NCBI RefSeq assembly: GCF_037176765.1
Contig: NC_090024.1
Location: 112,977,508 to 113,041,507, forward strand
DNA from: Anolis sagrei
Taxonomy: Eukaryota > Chordata > Lepidosauria > Squamata > Anolidae
DNA: 64,000 nucleotides
Direction: 5' to 3'
Shown here: positions 53,471 through 64,000 of the stretch, piece after piece
Numbering within the stretch: position 1 is the first letter of the stretch
Layout of the letters: the number at the start of each line of letters is the position of its first letter
Made by a program: the position numbers and the translations under genes
Notes under the pieces: model-generated
Seen by the model: the letters and a program-made list of their open reading frames with translations, nothing else
What the model was told of the DNA's origin: nothing
Databases searched by the model: none

Positions 53471-53909
53471 CAAGAGCTTTGGCATCTAATGATGTGTGAA
53501 GAAAATATGAAACTCTGTCAACTCCCCAAAGGACCATGCAACACAGAGACCATTAGCCTCCTTTATTAATGCAGACAGAGACCGAGAAATGAAGAACTCC
53601 AGTGAAAGCGAAAGAGAGAGGGGAAAACCCCATATCAGTTTGGGGAAGAAACATAATAAAAAGATCCCTGGCTTTCCTGTGCTGGCAGTCAAACAAACGA
53701 ATTGATATAATGAGGTCACTGAAATCTAGGTTGTAACAAGCAATGGTTTCTGAGTCTGCAGCTTACAAATGCCACAGCCAATATTCAGGTCGAGGAAAAA
53801 GGCAAAGCTTCTGAGTGCACATATAATGATCTGGTGAATGCTTTTGCCCTGGAAAAAGGGGCTGAGCACACCTCGAATTTTCATGGCCAGTAAAACAAAT
53901 CATTCTTTA

Positions 53910-54400
53910 GGTCATAGAATCATAGAATCATAGAATCAAAGAGTTGGAAGAGACCTCATGGGCCATCCAGTCCAACCCCCTGCCAAGAAGCAGGAATATT
54001 GCATTCAAATCACCCCTGACAAATGGCCATCCAGCCTCTGCTTAAAAGCTTCCAAAGAAGGAGCCTCCACCACACTCCGGGGCAGAGAGTTCCACTGCTG
54101 AACGGCTCTCACAGTCAGGAAGTTCTTCCTAATGTTCAGATGGAATCTCCTCTCTTGTAGTTTGAAGCCATTGTTCCGCGTCCTAGTCTCCAAGGAAGCA
54201 GAAAACAAGCTTGCTCCCTCCTCCCTGTGGCTTCCTCTCACATATTTATACATGGCTATCATATCTCCTCTCAGCCTTCTCTTCTTCAGGCTAAACATGC
54301 CCAGTTCCCTAAGCCGCTCCTCATAGGGCTTGTTCTCCAGACCCTTGATCATTTTAGTCGCCCTCCTCTGGACACTTTCCAGCTTGTCAATATCTCTCAT
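53910..54400 (-). mobile_element. CR1 LINE 3' end
   Basis: The plus strand starts TCATAGAATCATAGAATCAT (the CR1 8-base tail repeat reversed). The minus strand encodes RDIDKLESVQRRATKMIKGL through QQWNSLPRSVVEAPSLEAFK with an unbroken 131-codon frame. Hence a young, 5'-truncated copy. Confidence 0.92.
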
Positions 54401-54789
54401 TTGAAATTTGAAATCTGCCTGACAGTCTGTTCAAAGGAAATTATAGTATGGTAGCAACCTCCAGAATCATTCCATTAAAAAAGAATGAAGACCAGCAAGT
54501 AAATATTTATTCTGTTTCTTTTCTAGAGAAGAGGTCAATTAAAAAAATAAATGCTTGTTGAAAAATTCACCACCACTAGCAAGAATACTTCAATAAACTG
54601 AGGTGTTTCGCATTCATTCTATTGTTTTACTTCCTTGTTAAATACTTCTGTGCATAAACATAGTTTGCATTACTTCTAATCTGCTCAGTGTGTCACACAA
54701 CAATGAAATTAGTAATTTCTACTGATGGAAATTAAAAGCAAAGGTTAGGCTGTTTTTAGATAAATTGTTTTTTTGAAGCTGTATCAATT

Positions 54790-55050
54790 TAGTTCACTTG
54801 TGACACTGATGAAGTACTACCTCATTCTTTGCATGCTTGCTGGATATTTTATGGCCTCGTAAATTAGTTAAATTAGCCCCCCCCCCCCCCATATAAGTGG
54901 TACCTAAATTTCCTACTTAACAGATGCAACTGTCTTTCGGGCTGCGAAGTTCGACAGAAATTGGTTGGAAGCTCACTCCAACCCGGGCTGACTTCGAACT
55001 CATGACCTTTTGGTCAGTAGTGATCTTAATGCAGCTGACTCCCAGCCATA
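54790..55050. repeat. SINE-like block shared with 21.3-21.6 kb
   Basis: GATGCAACTGTCTTTCGGGC, CACTCCAACCCGGGCTGAC and GAACTCATGACCTTTTGGTCA match 21330-21590. A C run lies at 54878-54891. Family not identified. Confidence 0.5.
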
Positions 55051-55261
55051 GCCCCGGTGAAAAAGGATCAGTTTTGGAGAAGCTGAGAATTGCAATTCAG
55101 ATTCTCCTCATGTTGTTGAACAACACACCCCCACCCCAAGGATTTGTAGTTTGCCATGGACACCAAATTCAAACAAAATGAAATGTTTTTATTTTCCTTT
55201 TCCGTGGGACCTCCGCAGGTTTGTGACAGACCAACAGTAACAAACCCCCTCATTTCTATAT

Positions 55262-55510
55262 AATAATAATAATAACATAATAATAACACTTTATGTGTAC
55301 ATTTATACCCCGTCCTTCTCAACCTCCAAAGAGGGACTCAGGACGGCTTCAAACTATTCGATGCCGACACAATATAATAAAAAAACATAAAATACAATTA
55401 GCATACATTAAAAACAGTTATAAATATACATTAAAACAGTTTGCCGGTTCAAATCATCATCCAAATCAGTCCACTGCGGCCACTAAAACCTTATCTTTAC
55501 CAGTAAATCA
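55262..55510 (-). mobile_element. L2-like 3' end
   Basis: (AAT)n, then TATACCCCGTCCTTCTCAACC and GAGGGACTCAGGACGGC. Confidence 0.65.
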
Positions 55511-55860
55511 GTCTATTCTGCAAACGATCCCACAGCCAGGATGTGAGTTTCTTCTGAAAGATCTTGCAGTTTCCTCTGCAAGATCTGATAATTGCCGGCT
55601 GATACTTGCCCAGCTGATTGCTTCCAACTGAACAGACCATGGCTTGCTTCTTCCCAGGAGACCTGCCCCTCAACAGCTGAGTGGCCTTCTCCAGGCCAAT
55701 CCTCCTCCATCCCCTCTGCCAGGGAATCTTCACCTGGAGGAGGCAATGTCACTGAAACACCAGCCAATCGGGGCACAGATCCAAGCCAGCCTCCCTTTTG
55801 GCCAATCAGGGAAAGGAGTATGTGGATTGGGAAGGTTTGAATAGCTGTCAAGTGTATAAC
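55511..55860. other. Unassigned stretch with several overlapping open frames
   Basis: Somewhat GC-richer, with frames open on both strands; none shows a known domain. A part may belong to a DNA element (GCCAATCGGGGCACAGATCC / TGGCCAATCAGGGAAAGG). I assign no function. Confidence 0.3.
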
Positions 55861-56605
55861 AACAACAACAACAACTCGCTGCGGCTTACATGAGGCCATG
55901 CCCATCAATACAGTATACATAATATAACGCAAAAACATAGTAGCACCAAAAATTACATAAAATGCAAAACCAACATAATAAACGACACAGCAATATAAAA
56001 ATCAAACATTAAAAACACATTAGATTTCACTGGGCAGGGAGAAATTGAACGATAAAATTTTTACAACACTGGGAGATAGGACAATATAAGTTATAAGGAG
56101 GAGGATCTGGGAATGAGGAGGATTTAATTGCACGAACCATAAAATAAAGTGCTTCTAAGGACATTTTGTGCAAAGTTTGGTCAGGGAGTATCTTACATTC
56201 AATAATTGAAGGCACATTGGAATAACCAGGTTTTCAGATTCCTCCTGAAGATGGCCAGCGTGGGGGCTTGCCAAATATCTCTGGGGAGTGAGTTCCAGAG
56301 CCGGGGGGCCACCACAGAGAAGGCCCTCTCTCTCATCCCTGCAAGTGAGAGAGAGTGAGAGAAGAGCCTCTCCGGAAGATCAAAGAGATCGTACGGGTTC
56401 GTAGATGGAAATGTGGTCACGCAGGTAGGTGGGTCCCAAACTGTTCAGGGCTTTGTAGGTTAAGACCTGCACCTTGAATTGGGCCCGGAAAATAAACAGC
56501 AGCCAGTGGAGCTCCTTAAACAGGAGGGTTGACTGCTCTCTGTAATTCGCACTAGTTAATAATCTGGCTGCTGCTTGTTGAACCAATTGGAATTTTCGGG
56601 CCATC
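55861..56605 (-). mobile_element. L2-like LINE 3' end
   Basis: The minus strand encodes MARKFQLVQQAAARLLTSAN, LHWLLFIFRAQFKVQVLTYK, then RERAFSVVAPRLWNSLPRDI and RRNLKTWLFQCAFNY, in two frames. The 3' UTR ends at 55861 with a (CAA)n patch. Confidence 0.85.
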
Positions 56606-57690
56606 TAAAGCCTCATGTCTCTGTATAACATGGTTATGTATGTATTTTTGGTGCTAGCCTTGCACATATTCCTTCTGGCCAGACTGCAAATAAACCTCTG
56701 TTGTTGCTTTCAACTTTGGTCAGTGTGCTCTTCAATTTAGGAAAATCAGGTATAGAGTAACACTTGCAGGACAGGACCCTCCATTACTGCACTCTTTATT
56801 CTAAATTCAACCCCACTCAGAGTCACTTAAAGGAAAGCCCCATACCTATTTTATAGGTATAAACATGTAAAAGCTCCAGGATAAAACATCAAAATCAAGT
56901 GTTGCAATAATATGTGTCTCATCAAGGCACTTAGAAAGAGTCCTTTACCATTCAATGAACTTGACCTAGACCAAATCAAAATTTCATGCAACGTGGAAGC
57001 ACAAGCCAAGGTGTTTTCCCCCAGAATATGATTAAACTAAAAGCAGGCTACTGTTTTACATCAAGTACTATATTTTTTCATCCTTCCCAACTGTTTGGCA
57101 CTTATACTGACTGGTTACCATAGAAATGAAGAGAGATGACAGTTTACTTGACAATAGTACAAAAGAGCATATTGATGCAAACATTCCATTGTGAGTCAAC
57201 TTTCAATTACCCTTAGAACGTAATTTCTACTATGTACTAAGAATACGGTTTTCAAATGCTTGACTCATTGAGACACATTAGGAAAGAAAGTGGTTGCTGC
57301 TTATATTACAAGGTAGCAGTTTCATGTTGCGACTGCAAATGTCTTTTTAAGCATACCTGAAGGATTTTTCTCCCTCCTAACCGTTCTTTAGAGAAACTTG
57401 TCATTAAAATATGCTAAAATGTAAAGTATGATAAAGTTCTTTTTTATTGTGAGTTTCTGAATACATTAAAAGTAAAGTTTTTTAGGTTCTTGTAAATTCT
57501 TTAAAATGTCAAAATATACTGGTATGTTTAATAATGGCAAAAATATGGACTATTCTGTAAAACAGTGGGCTGAATGGGATGTAATGGTTTCAGTGGTTCA
57601 GAGATAACTCCAAATCTTCTGGAATGGAAGAAAGCAGGTTTTTATTTTTTCAGCCTCAGACACCCCGAGATTAGGTTACATAGGGTTATA
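56606..57690. other. Unique sequence, no features seen
   Basis: No exon or repeat family recognised on either strand. Confidence 0.45.
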
Positions 57691-57729
57691 TAACTGGTGT
57701 GTGTAAAAACATTCCATTGTTATTTGGTA

Positions 57730-58088
57730 ACAGATTGTCTATTGTGCCTTCCCAGAATAAGGAAAACTCTCAGCAATATGCCCTCAAAATGCATTTTACC
57801 ACTGATTTAGGACTGACTGCGTTCTCTCATTTCTCTTTGAAAACCCTATACCAGTTATATCCTACCTTGTTTATGCACAGTGTTATTTTTTAAAATTTTA
57901 AACTATTACACTTGGCCCGGCCATTGTTTTTTAAATGCTTGTGTGTTACTATTTATTGTTTATGTGATTTATATTAATTGTATTGTATTGATTGTTTTTG
58001 TTATTGCTTTTGTTATTGATGTACTGTGGGCTTGGCCTCATGTAAGCCGCACCGAGTCCCTTGGGGAGATGGTAGCGGGGTATAAATA

Positions 58089-58122
<34 letters not shown>

Positions 58123-58123
58123 G
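57730..58123 (+). mobile_element. L2-like LINE 3' UTR and tail
   Basis: CAGAATAAGGAAAACTCTCAG to TGCATTTTACCACTGATTTAG is nearly the same as 45.76-45.83 kb reversed; then CCGCACCGAGTCCCTTGGGG and (ATT)n to 58123. Confidence 0.85.
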
Positions 58124-58124
58124 C

Positions 58125-58228
58125 AGTGGTTCTTAACCTATGGGTCCCCAGATGTTTGGCCTTCAACTGGGATTTCTGGGAGTTGTAGGTCAAAACATCT
58201 GGGGAACCACAGGTTGAGAACCACTAGT
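58125..58228. mobile_element. hAT MITE of the 37.4 kb type
   Basis: CAGTGGTTCTTAACCTATGGG to ACAGGTTGAGAACCACTAG with inverted arms around GGGAGTTG. No clear target duplication on the right. Confidence 0.75.
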
Positions 58229-58273
58229 CTATGGGATATCGTCAGGTTTCCTGATTATTTATTTATTTATTCG

Positions 58274-58527
58274 CTAGCCGTCCCCTGCCACGCGTTGCTG
58301 TGGCCCACATGGGGGTTCTGTGTGGGAGGTTTGGCCCAATTCTATCGTTGGTGGGGTTCAGAATGCTCTGTGATTGTAGGTGAACTATAAAACCCAGCAA
58401 CTACAACTCCCAAATGTAGAGATGGAAGAAAGAAGAAGATAAATAGGAAGGGAAAGAAAAAGAGGAAAGGAAGGAGAGAACGAGGGGGGGAAGGTTGGCC
58501 ACAGCAACGCGTGGCAGGTACAGCTAG
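58274..58527. mobile_element. Helitron piece with a 3' terminus at both ends
   Basis: 58274-58277 is CTAG followed by CCGTCCCCTGCCACGCGTTG (a minus-strand 3' end). 58524-58527 is CTAG preceded by CAGCAACGCGTGGCAGGTACAG (a plus-strand 3' end). The modules on the left switch to the GGAA-rich tract on the right at about 58418. No TC end is present. Confidence 0.8.
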
Positions 58528-59924
58528 TATGTAATATGCAAGTATTTGTTGTACATAGGTTTTAAAGCACTTCCCAGCCTACCTAAAGTACTTCAGAGTT
58601 CAAAGTGCTATATCAAAGCCTAATATTATTTTCAAGTATTGAAACCAAGAGATTCATGCAGGTTAAGCGAAATTTTATATGTCTCTCCAGTGACAGAGTT
58701 ATGATGGCACATAGTTAGCATGTGGACACATATTTAATTTAGAAGGGGATGACAGATAAATTGTCCTCATGCTTTATCTTGTTAGGGTAAGAGATTTGTA
58801 ATGCAACTTCTCCAGTGTACTGTACTCCTGACATAAGCATTTCTCTTCAAACCAATGCAACACACTTCAATTTCTCATTCACAAATTCTTAAATAATACG
58901 CACATGCAGTTGTGTGTGCATATAAATAATACGCACATGCAATTGCGTGTGCGTATAAAGTATTTAAAGACTACTACAAGAAATGACATATCTTTCAACT
59001 TCATTTATTGTGCTTGTTTTTAAATATCATCAGATTTTTGATCTATTATGTCTTGTTTCTCTATGTCAAGGATAAACCTTTTTCAGTCATATGGCCAAAT
59101 CTAATTTCAGAAAGGTTCTCAAGTGCTACCCTTCAATGATGGAAAGGGCAAAGGATGGGACTAAATGCCAGCATGTTTCAGCTTTAAAAGCTTACAGAGA
59201 GTAACAAAGCATTAGATAAAGCTGAGAAAAAAGCACTGCTGCCGAGGGAAAATGGGTCTGTTAAAATGCATAAAATACAGAATTTTTGATCTTGTCTTGG
59301 AGAATGAAAAGGAACCAATTATATTCCAGAGTGCAATGCCGATGGTATTTCCATCTTCAAAGGCAAATATTTCAGTCAAGCTTGTGACAAACACGAAAAA
59401 ATTGTTGAGGCTTAATATTTCTCTCAGCACACTTTATTCTGGAAAAAGTATAACACAAGTATAAAAGTCTTTGAAATGGGGGATTTGCCCATTTTTCTTC
59501 TCATATGTGCACACCATGAGGAATAAACACTATTACTTGGCTTCTGTGTATTGCAGGTTTCTGTGTATTTGCCTGCAAAGAAAAGCACTGAGTTGACGGT
59601 TCTCTTGAGTACGGCAAAGGGGAATTCAGCAAAGTTCTCCACAGCTGGATTTACTCTGCTGCACTAAATAAATTGAAGCCATTTGCCAAGAAAATGTGCC
59701 TCTGACAGGAAATAGCATCAATTATCATACTTCTACAAGAAAATGCACTTAACTATGGATTTCATGTGTATGCTGACAACTATGTAAATACTCTAAGACT
59801 GAAAAATACAGAGATAGTGAAGACACTCAACAGTTCAGTTTAGAAAGCCTATAGAAAGCTATTCTTATAAAGTTTTTTGATGCCAGGTCGGTCTGTATTT
59901 TCTTCTTGTTCTGTCTAACTAGAG
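58528..59924. other. Unique sequence with one short tandem duplication
   Basis: 58885-58955 repeats AATAATACGCACATGCA(A/G)TTG twice. No gene or repeat family recognised in the rest. Confidence 0.45.
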
Positions 59925-60232
59925 CAGTGGTTCCCAGACTTTTTTTTGACCAGAGACCACTTTCTAACAATAGTACCAAAAGGGTTACGAATCGGTTTTT
60001 GGCCAACTTTGGATTCAATTTGGGATGCTGATTCCGAAAATTGCATGGATAGACCACATCAGCTCTAGTTTCTGATACAGAACATATGCCATGGTCAGTG
60101 ACAGGGAAGGAGTGGCAGGCGGCGCAAAAGGAGCGGAAATAAAATAAATAAATGAAATACATAAATAGGAAGGAGGCTCAGGGACCAGATTTTCATCCTC
60201 GTGTACTACGGCCCACAAGTTAAGAACCACTG
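59925..60232. mobile_element. hAT non-autonomous transposon, 308 bases
   Basis: The ends are CAGTGGTTCCCAGACTTTTT and CACAAGTTAAGAACCACTG, with a perfect 8-base duplication AACTAGAG (59917-59924, 60233-60240). No transposase. Confidence 0.93.
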
Positions 60233-60429
60233 AACTAGAGGGATTTTTACAACATTGGTATTGGGAGAATGGTGCAGGAGGGTTAGGAAAAAAAAGATTT
60301 TTTTTCTACCAAGTCCTAACAACGTATCTGCAGGAAACAATACAGTAGTTTTGAGCTGGGAGAGTATAGGAACTTACTCCAGTTTGTGCATGCATTCCAG
60401 GAATGCTGTAGATGTGTGACCAGGAATAA

Positions 60430-60432
60430 GCC

Positions 60433-60477
<45 letters not shown>

Positions 60478-61165
60478 CCTTTATTTGTGCCCTGCTACCA
60501 TCTCCCAAAGGACTCGGTGCGGGTTACAAGAGGCCGAGCCCAAATACAACAATAAAAACAGCAGCAGCAACAACAACACAATAACTCAAAAAAACAAAAT
60601 AATAACAATTAACAACACCCAATGACGCAATTAAAAACAATGGCCGGGCCAAATGTAACAATTAAAATTAAAAGTGCTGGGCATGACAAGGTGGGGTGTT
60701 TGGAGGGGGATGGGCATACAGATATCCTGGATCTCTGATAAAGTGCATTGGGACATAATGCTAGGAGTTTCCTTATTCTGGAAAGGCACAGTGGAACAAC
60801 CACATTTTCAAGCTCCTCCTAAAGATTGCTAGCGACGGGGCCTGCCTGATGTCGTTAGGGAGAGAGTTCCAGAGTCGAGGAGCCACCACCGAGAAAGCCC
60901 TATCCCTTGTCCCCACCAATCGCGCTTGCGATGCAGGTGGGATCGTGAGCAGGGCCTCTCCAGATGAACGAAGAGATTGTGTGGGTGCGTACACAGAGAT
61001 GCGGTCACGCAGGTAGGCAGGTCCCAAACCGTTTAGGGCTTTGTAGGTAATACCTGCACCTTGAATTGGGACCAGAAAATGAATGGCAGCCAGTGGAGCT
61101 CCTTAAACAGGAGGGTTAACCTCTCCCTGTAAGGAGCACCAGTTAACAACCTGGCCGTCGCCCAT
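60430..61165 (-). mobile_element. L2-like LINE 3' end
   Basis: The minus strand encodes MGPAYLRDRISVYAPTQSLR and SSGEALLTIPPASQARLVGT RDRAFSVVAPRLWNSLPNDI, ending SLKMWLFHCAFPE, in one open frame of 84 codons. The 3' UTR leads to an (AAT)n tail at 60435-60477. Confidence 0.9.
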
Positions 61166-61782
61166 TGGACTAATGCAACGAACACATGTAGTCAATACAA
61201 AAACCAAAAATCAAGCCTCTTGCACTGATGTGGCTATGTAATGAGGGTACTGTGTGGCTTGCCAAACTGAGGTGTGTGTGGCAGTTAAAGATTCAAGCCA
61301 AGGCAGAGATACTATGCAGTCCCTGTACAGATTTAGCCTTAGTGTGGCTGTGTGTGCGCCTGCCTATAACAGGCAAAGAAAACACCAGAACTCTGTTTTC
61401 AGAATCCCTTAACAAGAAAGTGTGAAAAACAAAACAGAAAACAGTAAAGCAGATTAGCTGGTCTCAGCAGTTATCCGCTGTCATGTTAACACACACACAC
61501 ACAGTAAGTTTGGCTATGCAAATGGAAAACACGAGAAAAAGTTATCCCTGCAATTTCAACTAAAGGATACAAAATGTTTTTGTTTACTTATGCATGGCGG
61601 TTTCATTTTACATATTGTTTTTTATGCATGTACGTGCCTTCCTGTAAACTTACAAACTTCTTATACGATTTCCTTAGGTAAGGAATACAGAGATGGATTG
61701 TCTGTTCATTTCTCCGAAATATATATGTTTGGAAATAGCAACCTTCTACAATTCCCCTATACTAGTTATTTGTTATGCATAT
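61166..61782. other. Unique sequence with a (CA)n patch
   Basis: (AC)n at 61489-61502; nothing else recognised. Confidence 0.4.
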
Positions 61783-62505
61783 ACCATATTTTCCAGTGTA
61801 TAAGATAGCTGGGTGTATAAGACAACCCCCAACTTTTTCAGTTAAAATATAGTATGGGATATACTTGCCGTATAAGACTACCCCTCCTCCAACGTACACT
61901 AAATAATTTTTTTTTAAAAAAACCAATCAGATTTCATTTCATTGTGGTAATTTTCCTATTACCGCACCTCCTTCTCTGCCTCTCAGATCTTGCACATGCG
62001 CACCTGTGCTGCTTCACTGCAGTCCTCAGAAGTGAGATCTGAGAGGCAGAGGAGGAGGTACGGTAACAGGATACAAGGGCAGGCCAGATAAGTGAAAGAG
62101 GAGCGTTTTTCTGAGCACAGCACCGTTCTATCTCTTTTTTCCATAGCCCGGGTGTCCTGGACACCTGCAGCTTGCTCCGTCCTTCATTTATACCTTCCCA
62201 GTGAAGCGTCCCCTCACCTCGACATCAGGACCGCATTAAGTCACTTCTTTCCATGAATCCTGGTGAGCGGATTTTTCTCTACCGTACTTGTACAGCGCCA
62301 TCCTTGATGCTTTCACATAGCCACCGCATATGGCGGGGATGTGGCCCCTGCTGTTTTTGGGCTCCCCCCACCATATGCGGCAACCGCAGATTCTCCAGTC
62401 CGGCTCGGAAGTTTCAGTACCCACCCTATAAGATGACACCTGGCGTATAAGATTGTCAAGCCCGATTTTTCTGGGTTAAAAAGTAGTCGTCTACGCCAGA
62501 AAACA
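61783..62505. mobile_element. DNA transposon of the 37.7 kb type
   Basis: ACCATATTTTCCAGTGTATAAG at the left and AGTCGTCTACGCCAGAAAAC at the right are inverted partners. The inside has further AAGACTACCCCTCC / CACCCTATAAGATGACACC copies of the terminal motif and a GC-richer core. No transposase frame. Confidence 0.6.
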
Positions 62506-63888
62506 AAGAATTGTGATTGCTTACTGTATATTATATGTATACATTGGTATGCAGTTTTCCGCTTAATTCTATGTTGTTAGAGATTGTGGGAGGGACTATA
62601 GACCATGTGACCCTGATCTTAGAAATGTTCAGAGTGAGACTCTGTTTTAGAATGAGTTTGAATCTGAAATCCGTTGGAGTCAGTTAAGTCAGTTAGAAGT
62701 TTGTTGAGGTTTGAGTCACTTGGAAGTCAGAAGTCAGTTCAGTCAGTAGAAGTCAGTTAGAGCAGGAGAAAGTTGACTCAAGCGGGTTTTTAACTCTTCT
62801 AAGGAAGATCATATGCCTTGTGAATGCCAATTAATCTACAACAGGGTCACATTTCCAAAAGCCTGAAGAGATTCCTGGTTTTCCCAATATATTCTACAGT
62901 ACCTGGTATATTAATTGGTGGTTTCCTATTCAATACTAACCAGAACTGGCTGTGTTTGACATGAAAGTTCAGGCAGAATCTGGTACTGTAATATACATAG
63001 GCTTCTCATATTGTTAATTTTGGATTTAAAAGTCTGCAGAACCTCCCCTCCCCCCTCCTTTTGTGTGTGTGTATTTGATGTAGATTAATGCAACTCCATG
63101 GTCCCATACAGCTGGCTATGCTGATTATGGTAAAATGTAGTCTGGCAACATTCGGAGGGCCACATGATATAGAGTCCTCATTCTGGTTTCACATTCTGTG
63201 TACAATCTTAGAAATAAGTGATACTAAACTTAGTTGGAAATGTTTGAAAGAGAAAAGAACTTCCTTTTTCAAATTAAAAAAAATGTTGCGATTTAATTTA
63301 CAACTGCACAGCACATCTAAGATTACAGATCTGGAACTGAACAAGGTTGGATGCCAAAGTAATTAGCCTACAATGCAGCACTGTCATTTTAAGACTATTT
63401 GCTGTGCCAGGAAAGAAGCACTTGTCAACTGCTGGATGAGAACCTAACCATAAAACACCATTATTATGCCAGCACTGCAGAACGCTACAGAATGGCTGGT
63501 TCCAACATTCCTTTTCCCACCTGCATTGCCAGTTTCCGCATACAAAAGCAACTCAAGAAGGGCAAAATGTAATTCTCCTTAATGCCAAAATAAAACCAAA
63601 CATTCACAAAGCATTACAAGGGATAGACCAGACTATGGAAGTCCTGCATTTCAGATATATAATTTGCACATGAAAAAGGGCCACACTCCATGTAAAAGTG
63701 GGCACAGAAGAGAACCAAAATGTCATAATTCTTAGTTTTATATAACTTATTTTTATAACCTTATTTAATTTCAAAGTTTACAAAAAAAATTAAGCAGACT
63801 GTATTTTTAAAATTTTTACACCTTTCCAAAAACCAAACCCATATACAGCCATGGAAGATAGTTACATGAGAAATAAATTACTGTATAT
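62506..63888. other. Mostly unique sequence; GTCAGTTAGAAGT-type repeat
   Basis: 62570-62850 has a string of AGTCAGTT/GAAGTCAG motifs after TGTTAGAGATTGTGGGAGGG, possibly the edge of an LTR-type or DNA element, not provable here. The remainder shows nothing recognisable. Confidence 0.3.
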
Positions 63889-63959
63889 ACTCGAGTATAA
63901 GCCTAGTTTTTCAGCCCCTTTTTTAGGCTGAAAAAGCTCCCCTCGGCTTATACTCGAGT
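63889..63959. mobile_element. Short palindromic MITE
   Basis: ACTCGAGTATAAGCC (63889-63903) pairs with GGCTTATACTCGAGT (63945-63959), and TTTTTCAGCC with GGCTGAAAAA inside. Family unknown; the window ends soon after. Confidence 0.8.
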
Positions 63960-64000
63960 CAAGGTTATTTATTATTTTACTCTGTTATTAGTATTATTTT

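Noticed and set aside
55497-55938. 141-codon minus-strand frame as a gene
   Set aside because: No domain, overlapping frames on both strands, and L2 sequence at both sides.

Overview
This is a vertebrate nuclear window, almost certainly from a squamate reptile. It has intron-containing host genes, AT-rich spacers and a dense mix of squamate-type repeats: BovB, CR1, L2-like LINEs with (AAT)n or (AAATA)n tails, Penelope-like elements, a tRNA-derived SINE, Helitrons and hAT MITEs. I cannot name the species; the SINE type makes an iguanian lizard plausible. No prokaryotic feature, tRNA gene, rRNA gene or CRISPR array is present.

Three host genes lie in the conserved order known from human 1p13 (FAM102B, HENMT1, PRPF38B), here inverted. 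(1) PRPF38B, minus strand: only its first coding exon (491-802) is in the window, and the gene runs off the left edge. (2) HENMT1, plus strand: six coding exons from 11547 to 25111 give a 386-residue piRNA 2'-O-methyltransferase with complete SAM and metal sites. (3) FAM102B (EEIG2), minus strand: ten coding exons from 50731 down to 32488, including a 30-base microexon, then a 3' UTR of about 3.1 kb ending near 29.4 kb. The first ~48 codons lie beyond the right edge or were not found. PRPF38B and HENMT1 are divergent around a CpG island at 0.4-1.1 kb. HENMT1 and FAM102B converge.

The rest is introns and spacers filled with repeats. 1.1-9.2 kb is a nest of LINE pieces, a hAT and a kilobase-scale palindrome. 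9.6-11.4 kb is a Penelope pair in inverted orientation, directly before HENMT1 exon 1. 12-14 kb holds a MITE carrying a ~100-base minisatellite. 17-18.8 kb holds two head-to-tail Helitrons inside an older MITE. 23.7-24.4 kb and 51.8-53.0 kb hold LTR fossils; the second is a solo LTR with a perfect 5-base target duplication. 25.7-28.8 kb is the convergent spacer (SINE, Helitron/hAT chimera, L2, Penelope inside Helitron). 36.7-38.8 kb, 42.2-42.9 kb and 49.5-50.4 kb hold more Helitron and DNA transposon material in FAM102B introns. From 50.7 kb to the end is FAM102B intron 1 or upstream DNA with L2, CR1, hAT and a palindromic MITE.

The most interesting signals are: a hammerhead-ribozyme-like fold in the ends of all Penelope copies, with stem II pairing preserved between two subfamilies; the habit of these Penelope copies of sitting as inverted pairs, two of which are reduced to near-perfect hairpins; a 1-kb fold-back CR1 insertion that also copied its flank; three tandem Helitron pairs; and a sequence module shared by Helitrons and hATs.
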